From: Lateolabrax maculatus
Lineage: Eukaryota > Chordata > Actinopteri > Acropomatiformes > Lateolabracidae
Length of the DNA: 64,000 nt
Assembly: GCA_031216445.1 (NCBI GenBank)
Contig: CM062209.1
Location: 25,314,501-25,378,500, forward strand
Direction: 5' to 3'
Shown: one piece after another, positions 9,847 through 22,018 of the stretch
Position numbering within the stretch: the stretch's first letter is position 1
Layout: the number at the start of each line of letters is the position of its first letter
Position numbers and translations under genes: made by a program
Notes under the pieces: generated by a model
Seen by the model: the letters and a program-made list of their open reading frames with translations, nothing else
Told to the model about the DNA's origin: nothing
Database searches by the model: none

Positions 9847-9965
9847 CACTTACAGCACCTGGTATTCCCAGGCGGTCTTCCATCCAAGTACTAACCAGAC
9901 CCGACCCTGCTTAGCTTCCGAGATCAAACGAGATCGGGCGCGTTCAGGGTGGTGTGGCCGTAAGC
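9847..9965 (-). rRNA. 5S rRNA gene 8 (type d)
   Basis: 119-nt minus-strand copy. It has GGTCGGGTCTGG where type d usually has GGTCGCGCCTGG, and CGTTTGATCTCGG. TATAAAAAG at 9988-9996; T6 terminator. Confidence 0.85.
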
Positions 9966-10412
9966 AAGAGCGCAGGGAACAAAAAGCCTTTTTATAGATG
10001 TGGATCGGCATCACGGCGGCTATCTTTGTGTATTTCTGCGTGCATTTCTGCCCTTCGCTTGAATGCGAAGGATAAGTCATTTCAGAGGGTAATACTGTAC
10101 TTTTTACTCCACTACATTTGTGATTGTTATTGTGATAAGTTTGCAGATTCCGATTTTACATTGAAAAAACGTGATGGTTTCATAGACTAGGATGCAGTAT
10201 AATACATGAAAAGTTTGTTTTCTTAAAAACATATCCTATAATGATGTAACACTGACAGGGGCCGCAGACTGTCATAACGGCTCATTTTTTTTTGTTATGG
10301 TAACAGGATTTGCTTTGTTTCCTGACACGCTACAGCTTCTACCCAGATAGAGAGAATACCAAAACCTTATGACACAGCATCTTTGAAGGGGCTGTTTGTC
10401 ACGTCGGCGACC

Positions 10413-10531
10413 GCTTACGGCCACACCACCCTCAACGCGCTCGATCTCGTCCGATCTCGGAGGCCAAGCAGGGTCGGGCCTGGTTAGTACTTGGATGGGA
10501 GACCGCCTGGGAATACCAGGTGCTGTAAGCT
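10413..10531 (+). rRNA. 5S rRNA gene 9 (type a)
   Basis: 119 nt, identical in signature to gene 5, with TTTTT terminator and no TATA-like box. 2654 bp after gene 5. Confidence 0.9.
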
Positions 10532-10668
10532 TTTTCCACTCCGTTTAAAAAGGTAGAGTGTACGTAGTGTGCACCCCGTCCCTTTGGATATCAAAAACAG
10601 CAAGCAGTTTTGCACCAGAGGGCGCCATCGACCACTTGGAGGACTGTATGAAACTAGAAAGAGAAAAA

Positions 10669-10776
10669 GCTTACAGCACCCGGTATTCCCAGGCGGTCTC
10701 CCATCCAAGTACTAACCAGGCCCTACGCTGCTTAGCTTCCGAGATCGGGCGCATTCAGGGTGGTGTGGCCGTAAGC
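10669..10776 (-). pseudogene. 5S rRNA gene 10 (type b, 10-bp deletion)
   Basis: 108 nt, same 10-bp deletion and altered A-box as gene 2, plus CTGAATGCGCCC. TATAAAAAG at 10800-10808. Confidence 0.8.
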
Positions 10777-11395
10777 TGCAGCGCTGAGACCAAAACAGTC
10801 TTTTTATAGACGTGGATTAGCATCATCGCGGCTATCTGTGTGTATTTCCGTCCATTGGGGACATTGACATATTTGTAAAAGTTCCAGGGCAAGGAGCTCT
10901 GATTACAGTCATACAATTTCCCCACATGAATGAATGATAAAGACTGTTTATCGCAGCGCTGGAGTCTAATTAAGTATTTTTACCGTACATGAGTACACGT
11001 ATGCTGCTTATCCTTCACTCGAATATTTCGATTCCATGCTACCTACACTTCCTACTCCACCTCCTTTCAGAGGGAAATATTGGACTTTTTACTCCACTAC
11101 GTTTGTGATTATTATGGCCGCAAGTCTGCAGATTTCGATTTTACATTTAAAACATGTGATGGTTTCATAAACTATGATGGAGCATAACACGTGGAAAGTT
11201 TATTTTCTTAAAAACATATCCCATAATCATGTAGCGCTGAGAGGGGCCGCAGACTGTTGTAACGGCTCAGTTTTTGCTTCTAGCAACAGGATTTGTTTTG
11301 TTTCCTGACAATCTGCACTTTCTGCCCATATAGAGAGAATACCAAAACCTTATGTCACAGCATCTTCAAAGGGTCCATTTGTCGCTGCTGCGACC

Positions 11396-11514
11396 GCTTA
11401 CGGCCACACCACCCTGAACAAGCCCGATCTCGTCCGATCTCGGAAGCCAAGCAGGGTCGGGCCTGCTTAGTACTTGGATGGGAGACTGCCTGGGAATACC
11501 GGGTGCTGTAAGCT
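11396..11514 (+). rRNA. 5S rRNA gene 11 (type c)
   Basis: 119 nt, type c, intact body and TTTT terminator, essentially identical to gene 7 including the CCATTTGTCGCTGCTGCGAC upstream flank. Confidence 0.92.
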
Positions 11515-12490
11515 TTTCCACTCCGTTACAAACATAGAGCATACATAGTATGCGCACCATCCCTTTGGATATCAAAAGAAACAAAGAAAAAACCAAGCGG
11601 TTTTGCACTCGAGGGCGCTATCAGACCCTTTTGAGGAGTTACTTTAAAAACGGCAGAAGACCGCTGCCATGAAGTTGACTTAAACAGCGCAATCAGTAAT
11701 CTGTTGAAGCAGGGCCACGGAAGCCAAAGACTACGTGGCGCCGTTCCTTTTTTCAAGGCAAACATGCTCTCAAGTCAGTCTGGACACACAAAAGTGATAC
11801 GAACAACTCATGAAAGGTGAGCGAGTAATCAACAATTACAAAGCAAAGCTGGATCATACCAGTTTCCATTCGTCAACCTCGTTTCCACCTGGAATCACTG
11901 TTCCTCTTGTTGATGCGTTGGCCATTTGTCCTCATGATTGTCCATGTTGTTCCTGTTGACCCTTTAAATAATTCTGCTGTGTTTTTGACTGATCTAATTT
12001 GACCACAGATGAAGCATTTGGTGCTGTGTTATTAAAGTCACGGAACTTTAATGACTGGCATCACAACAAATGATCTCGGACCAGCCTTGTAGCGGTGCTC
12101 AGTATTCAGAGTTTAAATCCTTGCACATTAAGCGTTGACATTATTTTGTCTATTCCCTGTTTTGCTTTTTTGAAGGGATCATTTGTTAATAGAATGTGAC
12201 TTTTTAATAATAACCTATTAATTGATTTAAGCCCGCCACTTAAAGGGGAGGACCTGTGTTCCATGGAGCGGAAGCAGTACTGAACTGTTTTCACAGCCGT
12301 TGACAGCTCGCTCCGCTCGCGTGGATGTGCGTCAATTGTCGGGTGTCACTGAATTAACTTTTTTCATGTGTATAATGAGAAATATCTCAGGCTATCTATA
12401 AAGTAATATAAAAGCAAAGTCATTAATATTATTGCCACTTGTACCTTCTAATTGCCTTGTGTAGGTTTTACTTTGAGAGAAGAGAAAAAA

Positions 12491-12609
12491 CACTTACAGC
12501 ACCTGGTATTCCCAGGCGGTCTTCCATCCAAGTACTAACCAGGCCCGACCCTGCTTAGCTTCCGAGATCGAACGAGATCGGGCGCGTTCAGGGTGGTGTG
12601 GCCGTAAGC
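12491..12609 (-). rRNA. 5S rRNA gene 12 (type d)
   Basis: 119-nt minus-strand copy with a canonical GGTCGGGCCTGG, so the least diverged type d gene. TATAAAAAG at 12632-12640; T6 terminator. Confidence 0.87.
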
Positions 12610-13056
12610 AAGAGCGCAGGGAACAAAAAGCCTTTTTATAGATGTGGATCGGCATCACGGCGGCTATCTTTGTGTATTTCTGCGTGCATTTCTGCCCTTC
12701 GCTTGAATGCGAAGGATAAGTCATTTCAGAGGGTAATACTGTACTTTTTACTCCACTACATTTGTGATTGTTATTGTGATAAGTTTGCAGATTCCGATTT
12801 TACATTGAAAAAACGTGATGGTTTCATAGACTAGGATGCAGTATAATACATGAAAAGTTTGTTTTCTTAAAAACATATCCTATAATGATGTAACACTGAC
12901 AGGGGCCGCAGACTGTCATAACGGCTCATTTTTTTTTGTTATGGTAACAGGATTTGCTTTGTTTCCTGACACGCTACAGCTTCTACCCAGATAGAGAGAA
13001 TACCAAAACCTTATGACACAGCATCTTTGAAGGGGCTGTTTGTCACGTCGGCGACC

Positions 13057-13175
13057 GCTTACGGCCACACCACCCTCAACGCGCTCGATCTCGTCCGATC
13101 TCGGAGGCCAAGCAGGGTCGGGCCTGGTTAGTACTTGGATGGGAGACCGCCTGGGAATACCAGGTGCTGTAAGCT
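13057..13175 (+). rRNA. 5S rRNA gene 13 (a/c recombinant)
   Basis: Upstream flank and whole body are type a, but the downstream flank (TTTTCCACTCCGTTACAAAC) is type c. The exchange point lies at or just after the gene's 3' end. The b gene and following spacer are therefore missing. The c-type 3' flank then breaks into RepA at about 13428. Confidence 0.88.
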
Positions 13176-16100
13176 TTTCCACTCCGTTACAAACATAGAG
13201 CATACATAGTATGCGCACCATCCCTTTGGATATCAAAAGAAACAAAGAAAAAACCAAGCGGTTTTGCACTCGAGGGCGCCATCAGACCCTTTTGAGGAGT
13301 TACTTTAAAAATGGCAGAAGACCGCTGCCATGAAGTTGACTTAAACAGCGCAATCAGTAATCTGTTGAAGCAGGGCCACGGAAGCCAAAGACTACGTGGC
13401 GCCGTTCCTTTTTTCAAGGCAAACATGCTTTGGTTTCAATGCAGTAAGTGCTTTTTTGTTGGGGTAGTTTTGCTGACCTCTGCATCTTCAGGTGTGAGCT
13501 GTGTGCCATTTGAAAACTTCAGTAAGAGATACACTTAATTTGTAGTCACATTCTAGAATTGCAGGACAAGAAAATAGAATAATGCGGTTTGATGTTGGGG
13601 TTGGATTCCGTACTGAAGCCCTACATTCCCTAAACTAAATCTGCCTCTTTGTATTGCTTTTAAACTACTGCTGATAAAACATCAACACACAACAAGCTTG
13701 ACTATGGAGAAACTCTTAAGCGACGAAGATTGCCAACTGTAAGTCTGTCATATTGACCCAACTTGAGCATTGAGTTGTGTTTGAATACAGTTAAGAGCTA
13801 CTTGTTGGGGCGGTTGTACATGACAAATGCTGCAGACTGTACCCGAAGACAGATTTCATTTGAATTACATTCAGATCACCTCAAATGGAGACACTAATGA
13901 TTCTTGTGTTCATAAGTGCTTCTCTTTGGGGTTGTCTTGGATGTGAAAAGATTGAAGATGATTGAAATTCCTTCCAGAAAGCTGATTCAGAGACACATTT
14001 CAGTGAGAAGTGCATTTCAACTTGAGCAACCCTCTGACTTCACTACCAAGAAAGTGCTATATAGTTGGGGTGTTAATCTTGTTTGTTTATCAGTGCAATA
14101 CTGTTTTTTTGCTCATAAAGGTCTAGATTTGGTCAATAATAGTACACTAACACAAACACTAACTTTGGTTTCAATGCAGTAAGTGCTTTTTTGTTGGGGT
14201 AGTTTTGCTGACCTCTGCATCTTCAGGTGTGAGCTGTGTGCCATTTGAAAACTTCAGTAAGAGATACACTTAATTTGTAGTCACATTCTAGAATTGCAGG
14301 ACAAGAAAATAGAGTACTGCGCTTTGATGTTGGGGTTGGATTCCGTACTGAAGCCCTACATTCCCTAAACTAAATCTGCCTCTTTGTATTGCTTTAAACT
14401 ACTGCTGATGAAACATCAACTGGACGCTGCCAATGAGGTGCATCAAGTAAAGTCTTCGGAGGGTTAGTGACCACTTATCAACTGCTAATGCCCTGCATGA
14501 ATTTAAGATGATCCTCATCTGTTCATCAAGTACAATGATTTCCTTTGTTAACGTAGCATTGCCAATGCCATTGACACTTCATAAAAAAGGAGGCAGAGTT
14601 GGGTGGAAATGGCTGCATTCAGTATTTAAGATGGACAAATCTCTGCAAGAATTTGTAGTCACATTCTAGAATTGCAGGACAATAAAATAGAATAATGCGC
14701 TTTGATGTTGGGGTTGGATTCCGTACTGACGCCATACAATCCCTAAACTAAATCTGCCACTTTGTGTTGCTTTTAAACTACTGCTGATAAAACATCAGCT
14801 GGACACTGCCAATGACGTGCATCAAGTAAAGTCTTTAAGATGATTTAAGATGATCCTCATCTGTTCATCAAGTAGGATGACTTCCTTTTTTAACGTAGCA
14901 TTGCCAACACCATTGAAACTTCATAAAAAAAGAAGGCGGAGTTGGGTGGAAATGGCTGCATTCAGTATTTAAGATGGACAAATCTCTGCAAGTATCCTAA
15001 CACTAACACTAACTTTGGTTTGAATGCAGTAAGTGCTTTTTTGTTGGGGTAGTTTTGCTGACCTCTGCATCTTCGGGTGTGAGCTGTGTGCCATTTGAAA
15101 ACTTCAGTAAGAGATACACTTAATTTGTAATAACATTCTAGAATTGCAGGACAAGAAAATAGAATAATGCGCTTTGATGTTGGGGTTGGATTCCGTACTG
15201 AAGCCCTACATTCCCTGAACTAAATCTGCCTCTTTGTATTGATTTTAAACTACTGATGATAAAACATCAACTGGAGACTGCCAATGACGTGCATCAAGTA
15301 AAGTCTTTAAGATGATTTAAGATGATCCTCATCTGTTCATCAAGTAGAATGAATTCCTTTTTTAACGTAGCATTGCCAACACCATTGAAACTTCATAAAA
15401 AAAGAAGGCGGAGTTGGGTGGAAATGGCTGCATTCAGTATTTAAGATGGACAAATCTCTGCAAGTATCCTAACACAAACACTAACTTTGGTTTCAATGCA
15501 GTAAGTGCTTTTTTGTTGGGGTAGTTTTGCTGACCTCTGCATCTTCAGGTGTGAGCTGGGGTGCCATTTAAAAACTTCAGTAAGAGATACACTTAATTTG
15601 TAGTCACATTCTAGAATTGCAGGACAAGAAAATAGAATAATGCGCTTTGATGTTGGGGTTGGATTCCGTACTGAAGCCCTACATTCCCTAAACTAAATCT
15701 GCCTCTTTGTGTTGCTTTTAAACTACTGCTGATAAAACATCAGCTGGACACTGCCAATGACGTGCATCAAGTAAAGTCTTTAAGATGATTTAAGATGATC
15801 CTCATCTGTTCATCAAGTAGAATGACTTCCTTTTTTAACGTAGCATTGCCAACACCATTGAAACTTTATGAAAAAAGAAGGCGGAGTTGGGTGGAAATGG
15901 CTGCATTTAGTATTTAAGATGGACAAATCTCTGCAAGAGACACCACTTCCTCTGCAAGTGGGGCACAAAGATGATGATCCTCATCTGTTCATCAAGTACA
16001 ATGATTTCCTTTGTTAACGTAGCATTGCCAACGCCATTGACACTTCATAAAAAAGGAGGCAGAGTTGGGTGGAAATGGCTGCATTCAGTATTTAAGATGG

Positions 16101-18360
16101 ACAAATCTCTGCAAGAATTTGTAGTCACATTCTAGAATTGCAGGACAAGAACATAGAATAATGCGCTTTGATGTTTGGGTTGGATTCCGTACTGAAGCCA
16201 TACAATCCCTAAACTAAATCTGCCTCTTTGTGTTGCTTTTAAACTTCTGCTGATAAAACATCAGCTGGACACTGCCAATGACGTGCATCAAGTAAAGTCT
16301 TTAAGATGATCCTCATCTGTTCATCAAGTAGAATGACTTCCTTTTTTAACGTAGCATTGCCAACACCATTGAAACTTTATAAAAAAAGAAGGCGGAGTTG
16401 GGTGGAAATGGCTGCATTTAGTGTTTAAGATGGACAAATCTCTGCAAGTATCCTAACACAAACACTAACTTTGGTTTCAATGCATAAGTGCTTTTTTGTT
16501 GGGGTAGTTTTGCTGACCTCTGCATCTTCGGGTGTGAGCTGTGTGCCATTTGAAAACTTCAGTAAGAGATACACTTAATTTGTAATAACATTCTAGAATT
16601 GCAGGACAAGAAAATAGAGACCTGCGCTTTGAAGTTGGGGTTGGATTCCGTACTGAAGCCCTACATTCCCTGAACTAAATCTGCCTCTTTGTGTTGCTTT
16701 TAAACTACTGCTGATAAAACATCAACACACAACAAGCAAAACCTTGACTCTGGAGAAACTCTTAAGCGACGAAGATTGCCAACTGTAAGTCTTTCATATT
16801 GACCCAACTTGAGCATTGAGTTGTGTTTGAATACAGTTAAGTGCTACTTGTTGGGGCGGTTGTACATGACAAATGCTGGAGACTGTACCCGAAGACAGAT
16901 TTCATTTGAATTACATTCAGATCACCTCAAATGGAGACACTAATGATTCTTGTGTTCATAAGTGCTTCTCTTTGGGGTTGTCTTGGATGTGAAAAGATTG
17001 AAGATGATTGAAATTCCTTCCAGAAAGCTGATTCAGAGACACATTTCAGTGAGAAGTGCATTTCAACTTGAGCAACCCTCTGACTTCACTACCAAGAAAG
17101 TGCTATATAGTTGGGGTGTTAATCTTGTTTGTTTATAAGTGCAATACTGTTTTTTTGCTCATAAAGGTCTAGATTTGGTCAATAATAGTACACTAACACA
17201 AACACTAACTTTGGTTTCAACGCAGTAAGTGCTTTTTTGTTGGGGTAGTTTTGCTGACCTCTGCATCTTCAGGTGTGAGCTGTGTGCCATTTGAAAACTT
17301 CAGTAAGAGATACACTTAATTTGTAGTCACATTCTAGAATTGCAGGACAAGAAAATAGAGTACTGCGCTTTGATGTTGGGGTTGGATTCCGTACTGAAGC
17401 CCTACATTCCCTAAACTAAATCTGCCTCTTTGTATTGCTTTAAACTACTGCTGATGAAACATCAACTGGACGCTGCCAATGAGGTGCATCAAGTAAAGTC
17501 TTCGGAGGGTAAGTGACCACTTATCAACTGCTAATGCCCTGCATGAATTTAAGATGATCCTCACCTGTTCATCAAGTACAAAGTCTTCCAGACAACACCA
17601 TTGAAACTTCATATAAAAGAGGCGGAGCTGGGTGGAAATGGCTGCATTTAGTATTTAAGATGGACAAATCTCTGCAAGGATTTGTAGTCACATTCTAGAA
17701 TTGCAGGACAAGAAAATAGAATAATGCGCTTTGATGTTGGGGTTGGATTCCGTACTGAAGCCATACAATCCCTAAACTAAATCTGCCTCTTTGTGTTGCT
17801 TTTAAACTACTGCTGATAAAACATCAGCTGGACACTGCCAATGACGTGCATCAAGTAAAGTCTTTAAGATGATTTAAGATGATCCTCATCTGTTCATCAA
17901 GTAGAATGACTTCCTTTTTTAACGTAGCATTGCCAACACCATTGAAACTTCGTAAAAAAAGAAGGCGGAGTTGGGTGGAAATGGCTGCATTCAGTATTTA
18001 AGATGGACAAATCTCTGCAAGTATCCTAACACAAACACTAACTTTGGTTTCAATGCAGTAAGTGCTTTTTTATTGGGGTAGGTTTGCTGACCTCTGCATC
18101 TTCAGGTGTGAGCTGTGTGCCATTTGAAAACTTCAGTAAGAGATACACTTAATTTGTAGTCACATTCTAGAATTGCAGGACAAGAAAATAGAATACTGCG
18201 CTTTGATGTTGGGGTTGGATTCCGTACTGAAGCCCTACATTCCCTGAACTAAATCTGCCTCTTTGTGTTGCTTTTAAACTACTGCTGATAAAACATCAAC
18301 TGGACAATGCAAATAAGGTGCATCAAGTAAAGTCTTCGGAGGCTAAGTGACCACTTATCA

Positions 18361-21300
18361 ACTGCTAATGCCCTGCATGAATTTAAGATGATCCTCATCT
18401 GTTCATCAAGTACAAAGTCTTCCAGACAACACCACTGAAACTTCATATAAAAGAGGCGGAGCTGGGTGGAAACGGCTGCATTCAGTATTTAAGGTGGACA
18501 AATCTCTGCAAGAAACACCACTTCCTCTGCAAGTGGGGCAGAAAAACAAGCAACACCTGGATTATGGAGAAACTCTTAGGCAACAAAGCTTGCCAACTGT
18601 AAGTCTGTCATATTGACCCAACTTGAGCATTGAGTTGTGTTTGAATACAGTTAAGTTCTACTTGTTGGGGCGGTTGTACATGACAAATGCTGCAGACTGT
18701 AACTGAAGACAGATTTCATTTGAATTACATTCAGATCACCTCAAATGGAGACACTGATGATTCTTGTGTTCATAAGTGCTTCTCTTTGGGGTTGTCTTGG
18801 TTGTGAATTCTTCAGCTAACATATAACTGGACAAATGCATCATTTTCACATGACTAACTAAATGCATTACTTGTCACCAACACTACCAAAACAAGAGCAC
18901 TGACTTGAATTGTGAATGCAGTAAGTGCTACTTGTTGGGGTAGTTTTGCTGACCTCTGAATTCCAAGGTTCCCTTCACATAATTCATCAGGATAGCAATT
19001 CTAGGTCAGCTCTTACTGGGTTAAGAATACATTTATTGTACCTCATCAGTATTCCCCTGACATGAGCATTGACTTGAAATTTGAATTCAGTAAGTGCTAC
19101 TTGTTGGGGCAGTTTTAATTGACAAAAGCAACTGAATGCATTGGTAGACCTTTTTTTTATTACAGAAATCAGTCTCAGATAACTTCAAATGGAGACACTA
19201 ATGATTCTTGTGTTCATAAGTGCTTCTCTTTGGGGTTGTCTTGGATGTGAAAAGATTGAAGATGATTGAAATTCCTTCCAGAAAGCTGATTCAGAGACAC
19301 ATTTCAGTGAGAAGTGCATTTCAACTTGAGCAACCCTCTGACTTCACTACCAAGAAAGTGCTATATAGTTGGGGTGTTAATCTTGTTTGTTTATAAGTGC
19401 AATACTGTTTTTTTGCTCATCAAGGTCTAGATTTGGTCAATAATAGTACCCTAACACAAACACTAACTTTGGTTTCAATGCAGTAAGTGCTTTTTTGTTG
19501 GGGTAGTTTTGCTGACCTCTGCATCTTCAGGTGTGAGCTGTGTGCCATTTGAAAACTTCAGTAAGAGATACACTTAATTTGTAGTCACATTCTAGAATTG
19601 CAGGACAAGAAAATAGAGTACTGCGCTTTGATGTTGGGGTTCGATTCCGTACTGAAGCCCTACATTCCCTGAACTAAATCTGCCTCTTTGTGTTGCTTTT
19701 AAACTACTGCTGATAAAACATCAACTGGACAATGCAAATAAGGTGCATCAAGTAAAGTCTTCGGAGGGTAAGTGACCACTTATCAACTGCTAATGCCCTG
19801 CATGAATTTAAGATAATCCTCATCTGTTCATCAAGTACAAAGTCTTCCAGACAACACCATTGAAACTTCATATAAAAGAGGCGGAGCTGGGTGGAAATGG
19901 CTGCATTCAGTATTTAAGATGGACAAATCTCTGCAAGAATTTGTAGTCACATTCTAGAATTGCAGGACAATAAAATAGAATAATGCGCTTTGATGTTGGG
20001 GTTGGATTCCGTACTGACGCCATACAATCCCTAAACTAAATCTGCCACTTTGTGTTGCTTTTAAACTACTGCTGATAAAACATCAGCTGGACACTGCCAA
20101 TGACGTGCATCAAGTAAAGTCTTTAAGATGATTTAAGATGATCCTAATCTGTTCATCAAGTAGGATGACTTCCTTTTTTAACGTAGCATTGCCAACACCA
20201 TTGAAACTTCATAAAAAAAGAAGGCGGAGTTGGGTGGAAATGGCTGCATTCAGTATTTAAGATGGACAAATCTCTGCAAGTATCCTAACACAAACACTAA
20301 CTTTGGTTTCAATGCAGTAAGTGCTTTTTTGTTGGGGTAGTTTTGCTGACCTCTGCATCTTCGGGTGTGAGCTGTGTGCCATTTGAAAACTTCAGTAAGA
20401 GATACACTTAATTTGTAATAACATTCTAGAATTGCAGGACAAGAAAATAGAATACTGCGCTTTGATGTTGGGGTTGGATTCCGTACTGAAGCCCTACATT
20501 CCCTGAACTAAATCTGCCTCTTTGTGTTGCTTTTAAACTACTGCTGATAAAACATCAACACACAACAAGCAACACCTTGACTATGGAGAAACTCTTAAGC
20601 GACGAAGATTGCAAACTGTAAGTCTGTCATATTGACCCAACTTGAGCACTGAGTTGTGTTTGAATACAGTTAAGTGCTACTTGTTGGGGCGGTTGTACAT
20701 GACAAATGCTGCAGACTGTACCCGAAGACAGATTTCATTTGAATTACATTCAGATCACCTCAAATGGAGACATTAATGATTCTTGTGTTCATAAGTGCTT
20801 CTCTTTGGGGTTGTCTTGGATGTGAAAAGATTGAAGATGATTGAAATTCCTTCCAGAAAGCTGATTCAGAGACACATTTCAGTGAGAAGTGCATTTCAAC
20901 TTGAGCAACCCTCTGACTTCACTACCAAGAAAGTGCTATATAGTTGGGGTGTTAATCTTGTTTGTTTATAAGTGCATTACTGTTTTTTTGCTCATCAAGG
21001 TCTAGATTTGGTCAATAATAGTACCCTAACACAAACACTAACTTTGGTTTCAATGCAGTAAGTGCTTTTTTGTTGGGGTAGTTTTGCTGACCTCTGCATC
21101 TTCAGGTGTGAGCTGGGGTGCCATTTAAAAACTTCAGTAAGAGATACACTTAATTTGTAGTCACATTCTAGAATTGCAGGACAAGAAAATAGAATAATGC
21201 GCTTTGATGTTGGGGTTGGATTCCGTACTGAAGCCATACAATCCCTAAACTAAATCTGCCTCTTTGTGTTGCTTTTAAACTACTGCTGATAAAACATCAG

Positions 21301-22018
21301 CTGGACACTGCCAATGACGTGCATCAAGTAAAGTCTTTAAGATGATTTAAGATGATCCTCATCTGTTCATCAAGTAGAATGACTTCCTTTTTTAACGTAG
21401 CATTGCCAACACCATTGAAACTTTATGAAAAAAGAAGGCGGAGTTGGGTGGAAATGGCTGCATTCAGTATTTAAGATGGACAAATCTCTGCAAGAGACAC
21501 CACTTCCTCTGCAAGTGGGGCACAAAGATGATGATCCTCATCTGTTCATCAAGTACAATGATTTCCTTTGTTAACGTAGCATTGCCAACGCCATTGACAC
21601 TTCATAAAAAAGGAGGCAGAGTTGGGTGGAAATGGCTGCATTCAGTATTTAAGATGGACAAAAAATGTCTGCAAGAATTTGTAGTCACATTCTAGAATTG
21701 CAGGACAAGAAAATAGAATAATGCGCTTTGATGTTGGGGTTGGATTCCGTACTGAAGCCATACAATCCCTAAACTAAATCTGCCTCTTTGTGTTGCTTTT
21801 AAACTTCTGCTGATAAAACATCAGCTGGACACTGCCAATGACGTGCATCAAGTAAAGTCTTTAAGATGATTTAAGATGATCCTCATCTGTTCATCAAGTA
21901 GAATGACTTCCTTTTTTAACGTAGCATTGCCAACACCATTGAAACTTCATAAAAAAAGAAGGCGGAGTTGGGTGGAAATGGCTGCATTCAGTATTTAAGA
22001 TGGACAAATCTCTGCAAG
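18361..22018. repeat. RepA segmental duplication, left copy
   Basis: Nearly identical to 26311-29968, in direct orientation, 7950 bp apart. Occasional single-base differences separate the copies (for example GTTCTACTTG at 18655 against GTGCTACTTG). Homology continues leftwards to about 18240 with indels. Confidence 0.75.

Larger units (their letters stand above)
4712..13427. repeat. 5S rDNA array 1 (13 genes)
   Basis: Three and a fraction higher-order units of about 2644-2654 bp, each with four 5S genes in the order a(+), b(-), c(+), d(-). The 10-bp length difference equals the 10-bp deletion in some type b genes. Units are nearly identical, pointing to recent homogenisation. The a-b half and the c-d half are themselves diverged duplicates, recognisable in the 3' flanks (CACTCCGTT, CCCTTTGGATATCAAAA, GAGGGCGC). 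The array ends where 5S spacer joins RepA at AAACATGCT|TTGG (about 13428). Confidence 0.9.

Noticed and set aside
13916..14182. 88-residue plus-strand frame in RepA (also at 30545 and 50090)
   Set aside because: It has no ATG at its 5' end, is broken by stops in other copies and is made of satellite monomers.
19637..19660. GGTTCGATTCC, a perfect Pol III B-box, suggesting a tRNA-derived SINE
   Set aside because: Most RepA units read GGTTGGATTCC, no A-box or cloverleaf can be drawn upstream, and there is no tail or target duplication.
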